DNA from: Armatimonadetes bacterium UBA5352
Lineage (GTDB): Bacteria > Armatimonadota > Zipacnadia > Zipacnadales > UBA5352
Direction of reading: 5' to 3'
NCBI GenBank assembly: GCA_002411015.1
Contig: DHPY01000028.1
Span: 60,769 to 98,516, forward strand
Length of the DNA stretch: 37,748 nt
A program made the translations under genes and the position numbers. How positions within the stretch are numbered: position 1 is the stretch's first letter; each line of letters opens with the position of its first letter. Shown piece by piece: positions 1 through 7,980 of this stretch. The notes beneath the pieces are model-generated. The model saw only the letters and a program-made list of their open reading frames with translations, searched no databases and had not been told where the DNA came from.

Positions 1-97
1 GCGCGCGGGGCGCCCACACCACGGAGGTACGGCGTGCGCGCGGAGTGCCCACACCACGGAGGTACGGCGTGCGCGCGGGGCGCCCACACCACGGAGG
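1..97. repeat. 35-bp tandem direct repeat, 2.8 copies
   Basis: Two full 35-bp units (1-35 and 36-70) and a 27-base partial third (71-97) lie head to tail. Unit 2 differs from unit 1 at two positions, and the partial unit matches unit 1 exactly. The last copy stops exactly where the stop codon of the next gene begins (98-100). The array starts at the window edge, so its real length is unknown. The units are contiguous with no spacers, so it is not a CRISPR. It lies just downstream of a minus-strand gene, where it could affect the 3' end of that transcript; no function is shown. Confidence 0.9.
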
Positions 98-2062
98 CTA
101 CCGCGGCTCGATGCGCACCATGCGGAAGGAGAGCGCCGGGATCGAGACCACGAGGTTCGGGCCCAGGCGGGTGCAGGGGGCGCTGGTGACGGCGTCATGC
201 GCCACGACCGGGCCGGCCTCGGCCTCCAGCGGGCGGAGGTCGAAACGCGCCTGCGTCTTCTCCTCGGTCGAGTTGTAGACCGTCAGCAGCACCGCATTGT
301 CCTCGCGGCGATAGCCGCCGACCAGCACGCCCTCGCCACGCGTCAGCGGCAGCCATGCAGGCGTCTCCTCAGGCGTGAACCACTCGACCGGCTCAGTGTC
401 AAGGCCGAACTCCAGCCGCGCGCGCAGCGGCGCGGCGAGCACCGACTGGTCGAGCCAGCCGGGCACCATCATCATCGCGTTGCCATGCACGAGCAGCCGC
501 CCGACGAGCCACTGCGACCACTCCTCGCGCACGTTCAGCGCCGAAGGCAGGAAGCATGGCTGCGAGCCGAACTGCCGCCCTGTGCCGGTAATCGCGAGGA
601 ACGGCAGCGTGATGTCGGTGATCTCGCCGCGCGACTTCACGCGGAAGTGCTCGCCATCGGAGTAGATGTCGCAGAAGGTGAGCTGAAAGCTGTTCGAGGT
701 GCGGGAGTTGTGCTCCCAGATCAGGCCTGTCTCGGGCTTGCGCGCGCGGATGACGTTCCACAGGCGCTTGTGCAGCTCGCGGTTGGCGAAGTAGGGATAG
801 GTGCGCCCGCGCTCGCCGCCGCAGCCATGGGCGGCGTTCGTGCAGTAGTAGGGGCCGGCGTTGTCGATGTAGACGCCATCGAGATCATACTCCGCCATCG
901 CCTGATCCACCGCCCAGACGAGCCAATCGGCGTAGCTGCTGGCCGGGCAGGTGCTGGAGTAGGTCTCGGCGTCGCCGAAGAGCGGCTTGCCATCCTCGAT
1001 GCTCATCATCCACTCTGCGCGATGGCGCTCGTGGACCGGCGAGGGGCCGGTGCCCGAGAGCGTGATGTAGATGACGTTGCGGATGCCGGCCTCGTGGTAG
1101 GCGGCGACCGCGGACTTGATCTGCTCGGGCTCGTTCACCTGCGGGTAGCTGAAGAACTCCTCCCGATCATTCCACACGAGGCCGATGTTCTGCCCGCGCT
1201 CGCGGAAGGTCTCAACGCCCTCCGGCCCAGGCTCCGCGAGATTGCCCACATGGCGGGCATGCCAGCCGACGGGCAGGGGCTTCCCCGGCGATGCCTGCAG
1301 GCCGAGCGTCCAGGTCATCTCACCCGCGATCTCCGTCGGCTGGCCGATGAGGTTGGCGCGGAAGATGAGGGCGTCGGCGGTGCGCTCATACTGGATCTGC
1401 GACTCGGTGGGGGCCATGAGGTCGCCCGGGTGCTCGGTGACGAAGGTGAATCCGCGCTGGTGGTCGCCGATCCAGGTCTGGGCGTGCCAGCCCTTCGCGC
1501 GCGTCCAGCCGGCCTCGGGGGGGATCGGCAGGTACTCGTGGGTGCCCCACTGCGAGTGCTCGTGCAGGAAGAGCGCGCGGTCGGGTGCGATCGGCACCTC
1601 CACTGCGAGGGCGTCCACGGTGCCCGCGCCGGTGAGCGTCAGGTTCACCTGCATGACGCCATCGAACTCGAGCCACGAGGAGGTGCTGACCGTGAATGCG
1701 CCCGCGGAGGCGGTCGAGGTGAACTCGACGCGGTCATCGCGCTGCAGACCGACGGCCACCTCACCGCCGGAGAGGGTGTGCGTCTGGCCGCCGGCGGTGA
1801 GGACCAGCCGCATGGGCTCGGCGAAGAGCGGCTCGCCCTGGCTGGTCATCTGCGCCGGGAAGGGGCCGGCGAGTGCGTAGCTGCGGCCCCAGACGGAGGC
1901 CCGGGCGCCATCGAGGCTGATCGGCTCAAAGGGCGGCGGGACCTCCTCGGTCAGGCCGACGGGGGTCTGCAGCCACGGCTCGGCCGGGTCGGACAGGTCG
2001 ATCTCGGCGACTAGCGGACACGATGCTGCGATGAGCATCGCGACTGAGGTCAGGATGCGCAT
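98..2062 (-). CDS. Secreted glycoside hydrolase-like TIM-barrel protein
   Basis: A 654-residue protein with a signal peptide (MRILTSVAMLIAASCPLVAE, cleavage near residue 20), so it is probably exported. Residues about 30-260 look like a beta-rich N-terminal domain. Residues about 280-560 look like a TIM barrel, with EYDLDGVYIDNAGPYY near 390 and GLIWEHNS near 450; the C-terminus is a beta-sandwich-like tail. This layout is common in glycosidases of uncultured environmental bacteria, but I cannot name the family, substrate or catalytic pair. The start is the ATG at 2062, with AGGAGG eight bases upstream (2071-2076); a GTG at 2071 in the same frame overlaps that site and is unlikely. It lies 29 bp after a Gfo/Idh/MocA dehydrogenase on the same strand, which suggests a sugar-related operon. 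Confidence 0.75.
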   Translation of the reverse strand: MRILTSVAMLIAASCPLVAEIDLSDPAEPWLQTPVGLTEEVPPPFEPISLDGARASVWGRSYALAGPFPAQMTSQGEPLFAEPMRLVLTAGGQTHTLSGGEVAVGLQRDDRVEFTSTASAGAFTVSTSSWLEFDGVMQVNLTLTGAGTVDALAVEVPIAPDRALFLHEHSQWGTHEYLPIPPEAGWTRAKGWHAQTWIGDHQRGFTFVTEHPGDLMAPTESQIQYERTADALIFRANLIGQPTEIAGEMTWTLGLQASPGKPLPVGWHARHVGNLAEPGPEGVETFRERGQNIGLVWNDREEFFSYPQVNEPEQIKSAVAAYHEAGIRNVIYITLSGTGPSPVHERHRAEWMMSIEDGKPLFGDAETYSSTCPASSYADWLVWAVDQAMAEYDLDGVYIDNAGPYYCTNAAHGCGGERGRTYPYFANRELHKRLWNVIRARKPETGLIWEHNSRTSNSFQLTFCDIYSDGEHFRVKSRGEITDITLPFLAITGTGRQFGSQPCFLPSALNVREEWSQWLVGRLLVHGNAMMMVPGWLDQSVLAAPLRARLEFGLDTEPVEWFTPEETPAWLPLTRGEGVLVGGYRREDNAVLLTVYNSTEEKTQARFDLRPLEAEAGPVVAHDAVTSAPCTRLGPNLVVSIPALSFRMVRIEPR

Positions 2063-2091
2063 TGGAGCCACCTCCTGGTGGGTGATCGCGA

Positions 2092-3078
2092 TCAGATCTC
2101 GGGCACGAGCATGTCGCGGACGCGGTCGTCGGCGGCCTTCTGCGCGGCGAGGACCGCCATCTGCGAGCGGAAGACGTCCGCCTGCGGAAGGAAGCGCTCG
2201 GTACCGTGCTCGAGGTGGGAGGCGAAGTCGTCGAAGGGCGACGGCAACGGGAGGTCAGCCGAGGCCTCGATGGCGCGCTCGCCGTCGGGTGTGCGCAGGA
2301 GGATGCTGCCGCCGGCGACGGAGAGGTAGCCCTCGGTGCCGGAGATGTAGAACTGCCAGCCGCGGCCATGCATGTAGGAGACATCGGCGAGGACGCGGGG
2401 GCCGCCGGTCATCTTCATCATGCACTGCGCGCCGACCTGGAAGTGCGGGACCTGCGGCAGCGACTCGTTCCAGGTCTCGGCGGCGATGACGCGCTCGAAC
2501 TCGCGGCCGGTGCAGTAGCGGAGCATGTCGGCGCCATGGATGAAGATGTCATTGATGGTGCCGCCATGCTTGCCCTCCTCGAAGTACCAGGCTGGCCGGC
2601 TGGTGCCGTAGCCGAGGGGGTGCTGACCGAAGGCGCTGGCGGCGAGGAACTCGCCGATCTCGCCCTCCTGGATCACGTCGTGCATGGTCTGGTACGCGGC
2701 GCCGAAGCGCATGGAGAGCTGCATCGAGATCTCGAGGCCGTTCTCGTCGCAGAGCTGCTTGATGCGCTCAAGCTCGGTGATCGAGACGCACATCGGCTTG
2801 TCGCAGATGACGTGCTTGTCGTGCTCGAGGGCCTTGATGACGAGCGCGCCGCGCTTTCCGTAGTACTCCGCGGTGGCGACGACGTCGAACTCGACGTCCT
2901 CGAGCAACTCGTCGAAGGTGGCGTGGGTGCGCTCAACGCCTGCGCGCTCAAGGAGCGACGAGTCATCCGACTCCTCGACGACGCCAACCAGCTCGCAGTA
3001 GTCCAGCTCGCGGGCCCGTGTGATGAAGCTGAGGATGTGACCGTGCCTGAAACCGACGGCGGCAATGCGCAATGGCAT
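2092..3078 (-). CDS. Gfo/Idh/MocA family oxidoreductase
   Basis: A 328-residue NAD(P)-dependent dehydrogenase, probably cytoplasmic and acting on a sugar, inositol or related polyol. The N-terminal Rossmann fold begins IAAVGFRHGH, with a modified glycine-rich turn. The family's (E/D)KP signature appears as CDKPM near residue 92. The C-terminal alpha/beta domain carries HGADMLRYCTG, typical of the substrate-binding half. Length fits the family (320-440). The ATG at 3078 has GGAGG at 3087-3091, eight bases away. It is the first gene of a probable two-gene unit with the secreted glycosidase-like protein, so it may process the released sugar; the substrate is not predictable from sequence. Confidence 0.88.
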   Translation of the reverse strand: MPLRIAAVGFRHGHILSFITRARELDYCELVGVVEESDDSSLLERAGVERTHATFDELLEDVEFDVVATAEYYGKRGALVIKALEHDKHVICDKPMCVSITELERIKQLCDENGLEISMQLSMRFGAAYQTMHDVIQEGEIGEFLAASAFGQHPLGYGTSRPAWYFEEGKHGGTINDIFIHGADMLRYCTGREFERVIAAETWNESLPQVPHFQVGAQCMMKMTGGPRVLADVSYMHGRGWQFYISGTEGYLSVAGGSILLRTPDGERAIEASADLPLPSPFDDFASHLEHGTERFLPQADVFRSQMAVLAAQKAADDRVRDMLVPEI

Positions 3079-3218
3079 GTTCGTTTCCTCCGGATGGGAA
3101 CTTGGCGCGACACTGGCTCATTCCCCGTTCGGCGCCAACCGACCTGCCCGGCAGGAGCCGCAAAGGCGCAGCGCGAATGAGTATGCAGAGCGTACTGCCG
3201 CAATGGTGAGGTGTATGA

Positions 3219-3443
3219 ATGGCCACGGAACATCACAAACTGAAGGTATCGGGCATGAGCTGCGAACACTGCCGCTGCCGCGTGCAGCGCGCGTTGGAGG
3301 CGCTGCCGGGGGTGAGTTCGGTGGAGGTGGAGCTCTCCACGGGAGCGGTCGATGTGGAGGCCAACGAGGGCGCGGTCACGCGCGAGCAGCTTGTCGCCGA
3401 GGTCGGAAAGGCCGGCTACCCGGTCACTGGTGACGTATCCTGA
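3219..3443 (+). CDS. Heavy-metal-associated (HMA) domain protein, CopZ-like chaperone
   Basis: A 74-residue single-domain HMA protein. The metal site is GMSCEHC, with Cys15 and Cys18 expected to bind one Cu(I) ion or a similar soft metal. The remainder follows the ferredoxin-like babbab pattern (VQRALEALPGVSSVEVEL, then a second strand-helix-strand). The length is that of CopZ/Atx1-type cytosolic chaperones. The ATG at 3219 has GAGG at 3208-3211. No copper P-type ATPase or CsoR/CueR regulator is beside it, so it is an orphan chaperone here. It converges with the GNAT gene, with six bases between stop codons. Confidence 0.9.
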   Translation: MATEHHKLKVSGMSCEHCRCRVQRALEALPGVSSVEVELSTGAVDVEANEGAVTREQLVAEVGKAGYPVTGDVS

Positions 3444-3449
3444 CGCACG

Positions 3450-3908
3450 TCAAAACGGCTGCTCCATCACGATGTACTCGCTGTCCGCGATGCCGTGGCG
3501 GCGGTATGCGAGGATCGCGGCCTCATTCCCGCGATGCACGTAGAGCCTGATGGCTGCGGCATTGCTTTCGTGCGCGCGGTTGAGGATGTGGCGGTAGATG
3601 AGGCCGAAGACGCCTTTGCGCCGCCACTCCGGGCGCACGTAGACGCTCTGCAGCCACCAATACTCGCAGCAGTTCCAGTCGCTCCACTCAGTGGTGACGA
3701 GGATCTGACCGATCAGGCCCTGGTCAGCCTCGGCGACGTAGTAGACGCCCTTGTTGCGGTCGGCCAGCGCAGCTTGCACTCCGGCTTCAACGATCTCCGG
3801 GTCGAGTGTGACGTCCTCGCTGTCGCGTGCCATCGCCAGGACGAACTCGATGATGATGCGGAACTCCTGCGGCTCAGCCTCACGGACGATGATGCGCTCG
3901 CCGGACAT
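3450..3908 (-). CDS. GNAT family N-acetyltransferase
   Basis: A 152-residue acetyl-CoA-dependent acetyltransferase filling the whole reading frame. The acetyl-CoA loop is VYVRPEWRRKGVFG (about 89-102), an R-x-x-G-x-G/A variant, followed by helix YRHILNRA. The C-terminal motif LYVHRGNEAAILAYRRHGI (about 122-140) is classical GNAT motif B. The frame is open 57 codons further upstream, but the ATG at 3908 has GGGAGG at 3917-3922, eight bases away, and starts directly at the conserved first strand (IIVREAEPQEF). The acceptor substrate cannot be inferred. It is a single gene with about 250 bp upstream that holds only the hairpin noted at 4108-4132. Confidence 0.88.
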   Translation of the reverse strand: MSGERIIVREAEPQEFRIIIEFVLAMARDSEDVTLDPEIVEAGVQAALADRNKGVYYVAEADQGLIGQILVTTEWSDWNCCEYWWLQSVYVRPEWRRKGVFGLIYRHILNRAHESNAAAIRLYVHRGNEAAILAYRRHGIADSEYIVMEQPF

Positions 3909-4107
3909 GGCACTGGCCTCCCTGGAGCCATGGTTGCGCATAGGTTGGCGGATGTCCTGAAGAAGGGAGGGGCCGCACGAGCCGCGATCGTCGTTTGTCG
4001 CGGCGAGGTCGGCCCACGGTTTCGTGAGCATGGGACGTGGGCCGACCTCGGGAGACTGACGCGAATCCACCGATCCCAAGATGCTCGTACTGCAAAGCTA
4101 TACTGAC

Positions 4108-4132
4108 GCGCCCCCGCAGGTGGCGGGGGCGC
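4108..4132 (-). terminator. Perfect 10-bp GC hairpin downstream of dehydrogenase gene
   Basis: The arms GCGCCCCCGC (4108-4117) and GCGGGGGCGC (4123-4132) pair perfectly around a 5-nt loop, 24 bp past the stop codon of the minus-strand dehydrogenase. There is no clear U-tract after it, so it may pause polymerase or protect the 3' end rather than act as a full intrinsic terminator. Confidence 0.55.
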
Positions 4133-4156
4133 TGGAAGTGTCTGCCCGAACGCGGG

Positions 4157-5131
4157 TCAGCCCTTGAGCACCTCGGGGTTGACCGGCGCGAGCGGCGGCT
4201 CGCCCTTGAAGAAGTTCAGGATGTTGCCGACTGCCAGATCAGCCATCGCGGTGCGGGTCTCGATGGACGCGCTGCCGAGGTGGGGGAGCAGGACGACGTT
4301 GTTGAGGTCGGCGAGGCCGGGCTTCATTGCCGGCTCGTCCTCGAAGACGTCGAGCGCCGCGCCCTTGATTACGCCGTCTCGGAGTGCCTCAACGAGCGCG
4401 ACTTCGTCGATAACGGGGCCGCGAGCTGCGTTGATGAGGTAGCCCTCGGGTCCGATGAGCTCAAGCTCCCGCTTGCTGATGAGATGATGGGTCTCATCCA
4501 TCAGCGGGACGTGCATCGAGACGAAGTCCGAGCGCTCGAGCAGCTCATCGAGTTCGACCTTCTCCGCGTTGAGCAACTGCTCCGCCACGGGCGGGAGCGC
4601 GAACATGTCGGTGTAGAGGACCTTCATGTCGAAGCCCATAGCTCGGCGAGCGACGGCCTGGCCGATCTGTCCTATGCCGACGATACCGAGGGTCTTTCCG
4701 TAGACGTCGCAGCCGAGCAGGAGCATCGGGGCCCAGCCGACATACTTGCCGGCGCGCATGAAGCTGTCGCCCTCGACGACGCGCCTGGCGATCGACATGA
4801 GCAGTGCCCACGTGAGGTCAGCGGTAGTCTCGGTGAGGACGCCGGGGGTGTTGGTGACGAGCACCCCGCGCTCGTTGGCGGCATCCACGTCAATGTTGTT
4901 GTAGCCAACAGCGTAGTTGGCGACGACCTTGAGGTTGGGCGCAGCGTCGAGCAGCTCAGCATCGATGCTATCGGTGAGGAGGCAGAGGAGGCCATCGACG
5001 TCTGCGACCGCCTCGAGCAGTTCTGAGCGCTCGAGCACGCGATCGTCAGGGTTGACTGACCAATCCACCTCGCCGTTGAGGCGATCCAGTGCGGACTGCG
5101 GGAGTTGCCGGGTCACGTAGACTTTCTTCAC
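4157..5131 (-). CDS. D-isomer-specific 2-hydroxyacid dehydrogenase (glyoxylate/hydroxypyruvate reductase type)
   Basis: A 324-residue cytoplasmic NAD(P)H-dependent reductase of 2-keto acids such as glyoxylate or hydroxypyruvate. Motifs in order: N-terminal MKKVYVTRQLPQSALDRL; NAD-binding GIVGIGQIGQAVARR near 150; catalytic Arg in INAARGPVIDEVAL near 232; Glu in ALDVFEDEP near 260; catalytic His in LLPHLGSAS near 283. The length matches GyaR/GhrB enzymes. The frame opens at a TTG (5176), but the GTG at 5131 restores the family N-terminus and has AAGGG at 5142-5146, ten bases away; a GTG at 5140 is too close to that site. A promoter is visible at 5263-5292. Confidence 0.88.
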   Translation of the reverse strand: MKKVYVTRQLPQSALDRLNGEVDWSVNPDDRVLERSELLEAVADVDGLLCLLTDSIDAELLDAAPNLKVVANYAVGYNNIDVDAANERGVLVTNTPGVLTETTADLTWALLMSIARRVVEGDSFMRAGKYVGWAPMLLLGCDVYGKTLGIVGIGQIGQAVARRAMGFDMKVLYTDMFALPPVAEQLLNAEKVELDELLERSDFVSMHVPLMDETHHLISKRELELIGPEGYLINAARGPVIDEVALVEALRDGVIKGAALDVFEDEPAMKPGLADLNNVVLLPHLGSASIETRTAMADLAVGNILNFFKGEPPLAPVNPEVLKG

Positions 5132-5262
5132 GTCCGTCACACCCTTGTTCGTTTTTGTGCGTCGCGGCTGGAACAAAGGCGCTGCCTGTGTGCCCGTTCC
5201 CCTGGTCCGCGATGCAGTCTTATTCCACGTGTATAAACCATGCCTGAAGGCTGCGAGATGCC

Positions 5263-5292
5263 AGTATACCGCCCTGCGTCGCAGCGGGTCAA
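5263..5292 (-). promoter_or_regulatory. Sigma70-type promoter for the hydroxyacid dehydrogenase gene
   Basis: On the minus strand, -35 TTGACC (5287-5292) is followed by an 18-bp spacer and -10 TATACT (5263-5268). Transcription would start near 5256, giving a leader of about 125 nt. The rest of the 205-bp gap 5132-5336 shows only an isolated CACGTG (5226-5231) inside that leader. Confidence 0.65.
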
Positions 5293-5336
5293 CCGCAAAG
5301 TTTGGCGTGCGTCTTTGACAGGCGAGGACGCCCGTC

Positions 5337-6185
5337 CTACTGAAGCACCGCAGCGTAGTACCCTACGACTTCGGGAGACGGCATGACATCTCCGGATGTC
5401 GAGTAGGCCAATGATTTCGCCGATGTCGCTCCCAGTTCCTCCGCGGCGACAAGTGCTGCCGCCACAGGTCCGGCGCCGCACATCGAGATCTGCCGCGCCG
5501 CGCGTTCGGCGATCAGGCCGTCAGGGTCAAGCTGCTCTATTCGCTTTATGAGCAGTTGATCCTGCCTGCGGGCGACCGCCGCAGGCTCATAGTGCGTCAT
5601 GTCGGTGCTCGCGATGACGACTGCGTTGCGGCCCTGCAAGGTGCCGGCGATGGCGGAGCCGACGGCGCGGGCGCTGTCGATATCCTGCGCGCTCATCATC
5701 ACCGGCACGAAGAGCAGCGCCTCGTCGTAGATGTACTGCAGGAACGGGAGCTGCACCTCAATGCTGTGTTCGGCGCGGAATGCCCGCGGATCGGTCGTGA
5801 ACCCGGGAAGCGCCTCGGCTATGTCCTCCGCGACGTCCGTGGCTATGACGGTGTCGCCAAGCGGCGTGCGCCAGGCGCCGGATGTCTGGACGGCGGATTC
5901 GAAGCCGCCGCGGCCGTGGTTGAGGCCGACGACGACCGCGACCTCCGGGTGCCCGTCGGCGGCCAACGCCGCGTAGGCATGGGCTGCGGTGTGTCCGGAG
6001 AAAGCGTAGCCCGCGTGCGGGCAGATCAGGCCAAGTACCGTGCGCGGCCCCTTCTGCAGCACCTCCGGCATGTGCCCCGGGCCGAGCGAATGCATGAAGC
6101 ATTGCTCGAGCTGTCTCGCCAGTGCAAGCTCCCCTGCAGGGTAGAACTGACCGGCTACAACCGGCAGTCGGATCATCTCAGGCAT
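5337..6185 (-). CDS. MEMO family protein (AmmeMemoRadiSam system protein B)
   Basis: A 282-residue protein of the MEMO1 family, metal-binding proteins structurally related to extradiol-type dioxygenases. It begins IRLPVVAGQFYPAG, then LICPHAGYAFSGHTAAHAYA with His57, then VVVGLNHGRGG with His90; a Cys occurs in ISMCGAGPVAAAL near the C-terminus. These match the two His and one Cys of the family metal site. Other marks are STDMTHYEP and the C-terminal YSTSGDV. The gene follows proS by 26 bp and is probably cotranscribed. The ATG at 6185 has AGGAGAGG at 6193-6200. The usual AmmeMemoRadiSam partners (AMMECR1-like protein and radical SAM protein) are not adjacent. Its bacterial role is not established. 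Confidence 0.9.
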   Translation of the reverse strand: MPEMIRLPVVAGQFYPAGELALARQLEQCFMHSLGPGHMPEVLQKGPRTVLGLICPHAGYAFSGHTAAHAYAALAADGHPEVAVVVGLNHGRGGFESAVQTSGAWRTPLGDTVIATDVAEDIAEALPGFTTDPRAFRAEHSIEVQLPFLQYIYDEALLFVPVMMSAQDIDSARAVGSAIAGTLQGRNAVVIASTDMTHYEPAAVARRQDQLLIKRIEQLDPDGLIAERAARQISMCGAGPVAAALVAAEELGATSAKSLAYSTSGDVMPSPEVVGYYAAVLQ

Positions 6186-6211
6186 CTATGATCCTCTCCT
6201 CGCTCTCGCGA

Positions 6212-7924
6212 TCAACTGCTTTCTCGCAGTCGCAGGACCGCCGCGACCGCCTCATCAAGCGATGCCAGCTCCTCATGGCCGTCGGCACGGCGGCGGATTT
6301 CAACCTTGCCCTCATTGCGCGTGGTGCGCCCGACGACGACCCGCACCGGGCAGCCGATCAGATCTGCCTCGGCAAACTTCACCCCGGGCGAGGCATCTCG
6401 CTCATCGTAGAGCACGTCGAGGCCGCAATCCTGCAACTGTGTATAGAGATTGTCCGCGATCGCCCGCAGTTCCTCGTCATCCGGCGAAAGCAGCAGGATT
6501 GTGGCGTCGAAGGGCGCGGCCTCTCGGGGCCACATGATGCCCGACTTGCCATGGTGCTGCTCCACGAGCGCGGCGACTATGCGGCTCACACCGATGCCGT
6601 AGCAGCCCATGATGGACGGAAGTTCGTTCCCCTCGGCGTCGCGGAAGGTGGCATCCAGAGCGGACGAGTACTTCGTGCCGAGCTTGAAGACGTGGGCAAG
6701 CTCGATGCAGCGATGCGCCTGGAGCGTGCCGGTCGCGCACTGCGCGCAGGTGTCCCCGTGGCAGGCCTCGCGCAGGTCAACCCACTCATCGACACCGAAG
6801 TCGGCCGCCAGGTTCACGTTGACAAAGTGCGCGTCGTCCTGATTGGCGCCGGTGACGAAGTCGCGCATGGCGCGGACCTCGTGGTCGGCGATGATTCGGA
6901 CATCAGCCGGCAGCCCGACCGGGCCCGCGAAGCCGACGCGCGCGCCGGTGAGGCTCTGGACCTCGGCATCGTTCGCCATGCGCAGCTCCTCGCCCTTCAC
7001 GAAGCGGGCGAGCTTGAACTCATTGAGCGCGCGGTCGCCGCGGACGAGGGCGGCGATGAAGCCGTCTCCCGCGCGGAAGAGGAGCGTCTTGACGAGCCGG
7101 TCGGGCGTCACGCCGAGCAAGCCGGTCACCTGCTCGACGGTGCGGGTGTCGGGGGTGCTGACGAGCTCGCGGCGGCTCTCGGCGAGCGGCTCGATGGCGT
7201 CCGGCGCGCGGGAGGTGGCGCACTCGGCGTTGGAGGCGTAGTCGCAGGAATCGCACATGTAGACGGTGTCTTCACCGTTCTCGCTGAGCAGCATGAACTC
7301 GCGCGTGTCGGTGCCGCCGATGGAGCCGGCCTCGGCCTCGACGGTGACGACGGGCAGGTTCAGGCGCTCGAAGATGCGGACGTACGCGTCATACATGGCA
7401 TTGTAGGAGCGATCGAGGCCGTCGCGATCGCGGTCGAAGCTGTAGGCGTCCTTCATGATGAACTCCTTGCAGCGGATAAGCCCGCCGCGGGGCCGGAGTT
7501 CATCGCGGAACTTGACCTGAATTTGATAGAGGGTGGCGGGGATGTCGCGGTATGAGTCGAGGTCCATCGCAACGAGGTCGGTGACGACCTCCTCGTGCGT
7601 GGGCCCGAGGCAGAACTCGCGGTCGGCGCGGTCCTTGACGCGCAGGGGGGTGGGCGCGAAGATATCCCAGCGGCCGGAGCGCTCCCAGAGCTCGCGCGGA
7701 TGCAGGACGGGCATGAGGACCTCATGCGCGCCGGCGACGTTCATCTCCTCGCGAATGACCTGCTCAACACGCTGCAGCACGCGCAGGCCGAGGGGCAGCC
7801 AGCTGAAGATGCCGGCCCCGACGGGCCTGATGTAGCCGCCGCGAAGCAACAGACGATGGCTCGCGATCTCCGCCTCAGCGGGCGCCTCACGGAGCGTGCG
7901 GATGTAATACTGTGATGCCAGCAC
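6212..7924 (-). CDS. proS: Prolyl-tRNA synthetase, bacterial type
   Basis: A 570-residue class II synthetase that charges tRNA-Pro in the cytoplasm. Motif 1 lies near residues 35-70 (RPVGAGIFSWLPLGLRVLQ). Motif 2 is seen as FRDELRPRGGLIRCKEFIMKD near 140-160. An editing (YbaK-like) insertion covers about 230-385, with the family-typical VKTLLF. Motif 3 is the IMGCYGIGVSRIVAALVEQ stretch near 435-455, and the anticodon-binding domain fills the C-terminus. Length equals that of bacterial ProS. The start is GTG at 7924 with GGAGGAGG at 7932-7939, seven bases away. It sits between ispG and the MEMO gene, as in the Firmicutes-like dxr-rseP-ispG-proS order. Confidence 0.97.
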   Translation of the reverse strand: MLASQYYIRTLREAPAEAEIASHRLLLRGGYIRPVGAGIFSWLPLGLRVLQRVEQVIREEMNVAGAHEVLMPVLHPRELWERSGRWDIFAPTPLRVKDRADREFCLGPTHEEVVTDLVAMDLDSYRDIPATLYQIQVKFRDELRPRGGLIRCKEFIMKDAYSFDRDRDGLDRSYNAMYDAYVRIFERLNLPVVTVEAEAGSIGGTDTREFMLLSENGEDTVYMCDSCDYASNAECATSRAPDAIEPLAESRRELVSTPDTRTVEQVTGLLGVTPDRLVKTLLFRAGDGFIAALVRGDRALNEFKLARFVKGEELRMANDAEVQSLTGARVGFAGPVGLPADVRIIADHEVRAMRDFVTGANQDDAHFVNVNLAADFGVDEWVDLREACHGDTCAQCATGTLQAHRCIELAHVFKLGTKYSSALDATFRDAEGNELPSIMGCYGIGVSRIVAALVEQHHGKSGIMWPREAAPFDATILLLSPDDEELRAIADNLYTQLQDCGLDVLYDERDASPGVKFAEADLIGCPVRVVVGRTTRNEGKVEIRRRADGHEELASLDEAVAAVLRLRESS

Positions 7925-7946
7925 GGACAGTCCTCCTCCAACATGA

Positions 7947-7965
7947 CCGGCGGGGGGGCCGCCGG
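7947..7965 (-). terminator. 7-bp hairpin in the ispG-proS gap
   Basis: CCGGCGG (7947-7953) and CCGCCGG (7959-7965) pair perfectly around five G residues, between the ispG stop and the proS ribosome binding site. There is no U-tract, so it may tune readthrough or stability within the operon rather than end it. Confidence 0.4.
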
Positions 7966-7980
7966 GAGAGATCGTAGCGT

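Noticed and set aside
1..97. Tandem repeats considered as a CRISPR array
   Set aside because: Units are directly adjacent without spacers and no cas gene is in the window.
197..2014. Long open frame (605 codons) opposite the glycosidase-like gene
   Set aside because: It mirrors the GC-biased codon pattern of the minus-strand gene, has a composition of Ala/Arg/Val/His with no domain, and the opposite strand has signal peptide, ribosome binding site and motifs.
3450..4079. Longer start (4079) for the GNAT gene
   Set aside because: The extra 57 residues have no conserved pattern, and the ATG at 3908 has a strong ribosome binding site.
6122..7555. Long open frame (477 codons) opposite proS
   Set aside because: It is an antisense shadow of proS; the translation is low-complexity and lacks any recognisable fold or ribosome binding site.
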